DNA of 9,578 bases. It comes from an uncultured Prevotella sp. GTDB lineage: Bacteria > Bacteroidota > Bacteroidia > Bacteroidales > Bacteroidaceae. Numbering within the stretch: the stretch's first letter is position 1; the number at the start of each line of letters is the position of its first letter. The stretch spans positions 1 through 9,578 of the forward strand of contig CALGRN010000059.1 in assembly GCA_937880835.1 (NCBI GenBank), written 5' to 3'. Made by a program: the position numbers and the translations under genes. The notes beneath the pieces were generated by a model. That model saw nothing but the letters and a program-made list of their open reading frames with translations. It had not been told where the DNA came from and did no database searches. This document shows positions 7,257-9,578 of this stretch, in pieces.

Positions 7257-8318
7257 TCATTGTCCGTATCTCAGTATATATCCTTTCTTGAAAACAGTCT
7301 CTATGTTTATCGTCTCATCCGATTTCATAGCGCGGCGCAAATATGATATCTGTACGTTGAGAGCCAATGAGTTTGCGTATGAATCATCACCCCATGCCTC
7401 TTTCAGAATAGCTTCTCTCGTGACGAGACAGTTGGGCGATTCGGCAAGCATACGCAGTATTTCCGCCTGCCTGCTTGTTATTATTATTCTCTCTTTGCTG
7501 CCGCGCAACTCGTTCATTGAATAATAAAATTCAAAATTTCCTATTCGTATCGCATCATCAGACGTAGGCTCTGTTGCCGGCAACTGCTTCATCTCGTATA
7601 TCATGTTCTTCATAAATTCATGCCTGATGTTGTCTATACGTTTCTGAATTATGATTGTATTAACCTGATATACCATGCAGAATGCAAGCAGGATAATAAG
7701 TATAATAGAGCCTGCAAGATACCATGCCATCGTCTTTATAGAGAAAATGACCGGTATTTCGACATCGAAACTGATTGCTTCGTATTTCAACGGATTGCTC
7801 GAATACTCCACATGAACGGTTTTCTGCATCGAACCGGTAACGCGGTATGTAGGTTTTGCAATGTATTTATCAGACTTTTTAAATCTGAAATTTCTCATTT
7901 CATATCCGTTTTTCTTTAATATCGAGTCTAATTTTTCTTTCCGGAAACGTTTGTTTTTGCTTATATCATACCTCTTTACTATGTCTGTTGTAAACTCTTC
8001 GATGTCAACATTCCTGAGCTTTGCAGTGATAACGTGCTTCTGATTTTCTTTGTTCGGCCAGTATTCCAATTTCCTGTATTTTGAATCAGAATCCATGCCG
8101 TATCTCATCATAATGTTGTTATATTTCTTTTTCTTTGGATTATCATTGCGAATGTTGAACTCTTTTATTATGGCACTGTCGCAAATCTCATGGAATTTTG
8201 CCACATCCTGCTCGCTGTTCAATTTGTATTGAGCATTCAAAAAGAACATTTGTCCTGTTATTATAAGCAGCATCGTTATGATACTTAAAAGCCAAACCGT
8301 TTTAATTCGCCTATCCAT
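7257..8318 (-). CDS. Membrane-anchored winged-helix regulator with degenerate H-box
   Basis: A 353-aa protein with an unusual arrangement. TM1 lies at about 8-28, a mostly Lys-rich extracytoplasmic domain at about 30-195 and TM2 at about 196-220. A helix at 226-248 (RIDNIRHEFMKNMIYEMKQL) follows, then an OmpR/PhoB-type winged helix at about 255-353, with recognisable LTSRQ-like (ITSRQAEILRMLAE), EAWGDDSYANSLALNVQISYLRR-type and FKKGYIL segments. The helix after TM2 resembles the H-box of Bacteroidota sensor kinases (pattern NMTHEFKTP), but here Tyr241 stands where the phosphorylated His should be and TP is lost. No HATPase or receiver domain is present. It is therefore probably a one-component, membrane-tethered transcription factor derived from a kinase/regulator pair. 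Its likely target is the divergent GLPGLI operon. The domain calls are firm; the evolutionary history and target are inferred. Confidence 0.85.
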   Translation of the reverse strand: MDRRIKTVWLLSIITMLLIITGQMFFLNAQYKLNSEQDVAKFHEICDSAIIKEFNIRNDNPKKKKYNNIMMRYGMDSDSKYRKLEYWPNKENQKHVITAKLRNVDIEEFTTDIVKRYDISKNKRFRKEKLDSILKKNGYEMRNFRFKKSDKYIAKPTYRVTGSMQKTVHVEYSSNPLKYEAISFDVEIPVIFSIKTMAWYLAGSIILIILLAFCMVYQVNTIIIQKRIDNIRHEFMKNMIYEMKQLPATEPTSDDAIRIGNFEFYYSMNELRGSKERIIITSRQAEILRMLAESPNCLVTREAILKEAWGDDSYANSLALNVQISYLRRAMKSDETINIETVFKKGYILRYGQ

Positions 8319-8338
8319 ATTATATTGTTTATGTTCGG

Positions 8339-8346
8339 CAAAAATA
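8339..8346 (-). promoter_or_regulatory. Probable -7 box for the membrane regulator gene
   Basis: The - strand reads TATTTTTG, matching TAnnTTTG, 20 bp before the regulator's ATG. This gives a very short leader. No TTTG stands at the -33 position, so the assignment is tentative. Confidence 0.42.
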
Positions 8347-8397
8347 CGAAAAATATGCTGTAATAATATGTATATAATAAAAAAGTAATAATTTTTC

Positions 8398-8421
8398 CTA
8401 TGTGCCGTAACATTAACATAG
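8398..8421. promoter_or_regulatory. Candidate operator in the divergent promoter region
   Basis: The inverted repeat CTATGT (8398-8403) and ACATAG (8416-8421) has a 12-nt centre. Overlapping it is the tandem direct repeat TAACAT-TAACAT at 8408-8419. It lies immediately upstream of the -33 element of the GLPGLI promoter, where an activator would bind. A third TAACAT occurs at 8482-8487 in the leader. Use by the adjacent regulator is a guess from position. Confidence 0.3.
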
Positions 8422-8429
8422 TAAGTATT

Positions 8430-8461
8430 TTTGTTTGTTGTATGGCTTTTATATAGCTTTG
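8430..8461 (+). promoter_or_regulatory. Bacteroidota-type promoter for the GLPGLI operon
   Basis: TTTG at 8430-8433 is followed after 20 bp by TAGCTTTG at 8454-8461, matching the -33 TTTG and -7 TAnnTTTG consensus with near-ideal spacing. A second TTTG at 8434-8437 is too close (16 bp). Transcription would begin about 35-40 bp before the start codon at 8505. This is the best promoter in the window. Confidence 0.75.
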
Positions 8462-8504
8462 CAAAAGAAATAAAAGCAAGTTAACATAAAAAATATCGTA
8501 AATT

Positions 8505-9341
8505 ATGAGAAAACTATTATTTGTTTTGTTGTCATTGTGTGTCGTTATCCCGATGAAATCGCAGATTTCCGTGATAACAAGTAAAGACCTTAGTGAAGGA
8601 AAACCGTGTGGAAAAGTGAAATATCTTGTCACTTATGATACGGAGTTTGTAAGAGATACGGCACAACATCCGTATTCAAAAGTAAAAGATCAGATGCTTT
8701 TGGAGATAGGTGATGAAGTGTCGCGCTTTTACAGTTACGGACAGTTTCAAGCCGATTCGGTAAACAGAGAGATGCTTGCGAAAGGAGAACAAAGATTTAC
8801 ATCGAAAGGAGTATTGCAGACAAATGTTTACAGAAACTATCCCGAAAAGGGCAAATACTTTATTACCGATGTTGCCGGTTCAGACCGTTTTGCATGCTAT
8901 GAGGATGTGATTTTTCCCGAATGGGAAATAGAACCGGACAGCAGTCGCGTCATTATCGGCTACGAATGTCATAAGGCAAAGGCTCTTTTCGGAGGCAGAA
9001 CGTGGTATGTATGGTATTCGGAAGACATACCGTTGGATGAAGGTGTGTGGAAATTGAAAGGACTTCCGGGACTTGTATTGCATGCGGAAGACAGCGAGGG
9101 ACAATACTTTTTTACCGCAGTAGGATTGAAACAAATGAAAGAAGACAGGGATATAATGTATAAAGGAGATATTTTCGAGGTCGTTGAAAAAGATGAAATG
9201 GCAAAGACTATCAAGCGTTATCACAGCGATCCAGTAGGATATCTGACGAACGGAGCAAATGTTGTGTCGGTCAAAGTGACTGATGATAAAGGCAATCCTG
9301 TAAGCAATTTCAGTGTACCATATAACCCGATAGAGCGATGA
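8505..9341 (+). CDS. GLPGLI family secreted protein
   Basis: A 278-aa protein with a Sec signal peptide (MRKLLFVLLSLCVVIPMKSQ, probable cleavage near residues 18-20) and so periplasmic or surface-bound. The family-naming motif appears as GLPGLVL at 186-192, within the typical block that runs from GYECHKAKALFGGRTWYVWYS (152-172) through a VWKLKG lead-in. The function of the GLPGLI (Porph_ging) family is unknown. Its members are abundant in Bacteroidota and often lie beside outer membrane proteins with a carboxypeptidase-regulatory-like domain, as here. The stop overlaps the start of the next gene (ATGA), implying translational coupling. The gene has its own good promoter and is divergent from the membrane regulator, which suggests regulation by it. 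The length is ordinary for the family. Confidence 0.9.
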   Translation: MRKLLFVLLSLCVVIPMKSQISVITSKDLSEGKPCGKVKYLVTYDTEFVRDTAQHPYSKVKDQMLLEIGDEVSRFYSYGQFQADSVNREMLAKGEQRFTSKGVLQTNVYRNYPEKGKYFITDVAGSDRFACYEDVIFPEWEIEPDSSRVIIGYECHKAKALFGGRTWYVWYSEDIPLDEGVWKLKGLPGLVLHAEDSEGQYFFTAVGLKQMKEDRDIMYKGDIFEVVEKDEMAKTIKRYHSDPVGYLTNGANVVSVKVTDDKGNPVSNFSVPYNPIER

Positions 9342-9578
9342 AGCGTGTTTTCTTCATGACCGCAGTTGTCTTTCTGTGTCTTGTCATTAATGCCCAGACA
9401 ACATTAAAAGGTGTTGTCGAAGATTCTGTTACGCATCAGAAGCTGCCTAATGCGAGTGTTGTCGTTCTCAGAAACGGTAAAACAGTGAAGTTCACTCGTA
9501 CCGATGAAAAGGGCAATTTTAAGTTTTCGGCAATATCTTTGCAGAGCTTCATTACAGCGATTGAATCGAAGCCAAGAG
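9338..9578 (+). CDS. Carboxypeptidase-regulatory-like domain protein, probable outer membrane protein (partial)
   Basis: The gene starts with ATG at 9338, overlapping the previous stop by 4 bp, and runs off the window after about 80 codons. The N-terminus is a signal peptide (MKRVFFMTAVVFLCLVINAQ) followed at once by a CarboxypepD_reg-like beta-sandwich: TTLKGVVEDSVTHQKLPNAS, then VVVLRNGKTVKFTRTDEKGN, with the typical G-V-V...P-A...V.L...T...G.F pattern. In Bacteroidota such a domain usually precedes an outer membrane beta-barrel, often a TonB-dependent receptor-like protein. The barrel itself is beyond the window, so its type cannot be stated. Pairing with a GLPGLI protein is a recurring arrangement. 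A start at Met7 is possible but the first ATG fits the coupling better. Confidence 0.78.
   Translation, partial: MKRVFFMTAVVFLCLVINAQTTLKGVVEDSVTHQKLPNASVVVLRNGKTVKFTRTDEKGNFKFSAISLQSFITAIESKPR

Noticed and set aside
7257..8318. Calling this gene a sensor histidine kinase
   Set aside because: The His of the H-box is Tyr and no ATP-binding domain is present; the C-terminal domain is a winged helix.

Overview
The window looks like a chromosomal segment of a Bacteroidota bacterium, most likely Prevotella or a close relative. Three things suggest this. The gene content fits: the ftsQ-ftsA-ftsZ-yqeY order, a PASTA-rluD-ddl operon, and a GLPGLI-family gene beside a carboxypeptidase-regulatory-like outer membrane protein. 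The leaders before start codons are A/T-rich and lack a Shine-Dalgarno sequence. The recognisable promoters are of the Bacteroidota type (TTTG / TAnnTTTG). The genus is an inference from style, not from a database match.

Region 1 (1-3385, + strand) is the 3' end of the division and cell wall (dcw) cluster. It holds the last codons of what is probably ftsQ, then ftsA, ftsZ and a GatB/YqeY-family gene, closed by a strong 17-bp hairpin terminator (3533-3580). FtsA and FtsZ both carry long, highly charged C-terminal segments.

Region 2 (3386-3833) is a convergent intergenic stretch. It holds that terminator and a degenerate tandem array whose units repeat every 22 bp.

Region 3 (3834-6634, - strand) is a compact operon transcribed as PASTA-domain membrane protein -> RluD-type pseudouridine synthase -> D-alanine--D-alanine ligase. 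Two of its products bear on peptidoglycan: the ligase makes the D-Ala-D-Ala dipeptide, and PASTA domains commonly bind peptidoglycan or stem peptides. A promoter-like -7 box lies just upstream.

Region 4 (6635-7256) is about 620 bp without a credible gene. It contains a second array of the same 22-bp units, so related arrays flank both ends of the ddl operon in the same orientation.

Region 5 (7257-9578) appears to be a small surface-signalling module. A - strand gene encodes a membrane-anchored one-component regulator: two TM helices around a periplasmic domain, then a histidine-kinase-like H-box helix with Tyr in place of the phospho-accepting His, fused directly to an OmpR/PhoB-type winged helix. 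Transcribed divergently from a well-formed promoter are a GLPGLI-family secreted protein and, overlapping it by ATGA, the start of a probable outer membrane protein with a carboxypeptidase-regulatory-like domain, cut by the window edge.

The two most interesting items are the kinase-to-transcription-factor fusion with its divergent GLPGLI operon, and the 22-bp periodic palindromic arrays.
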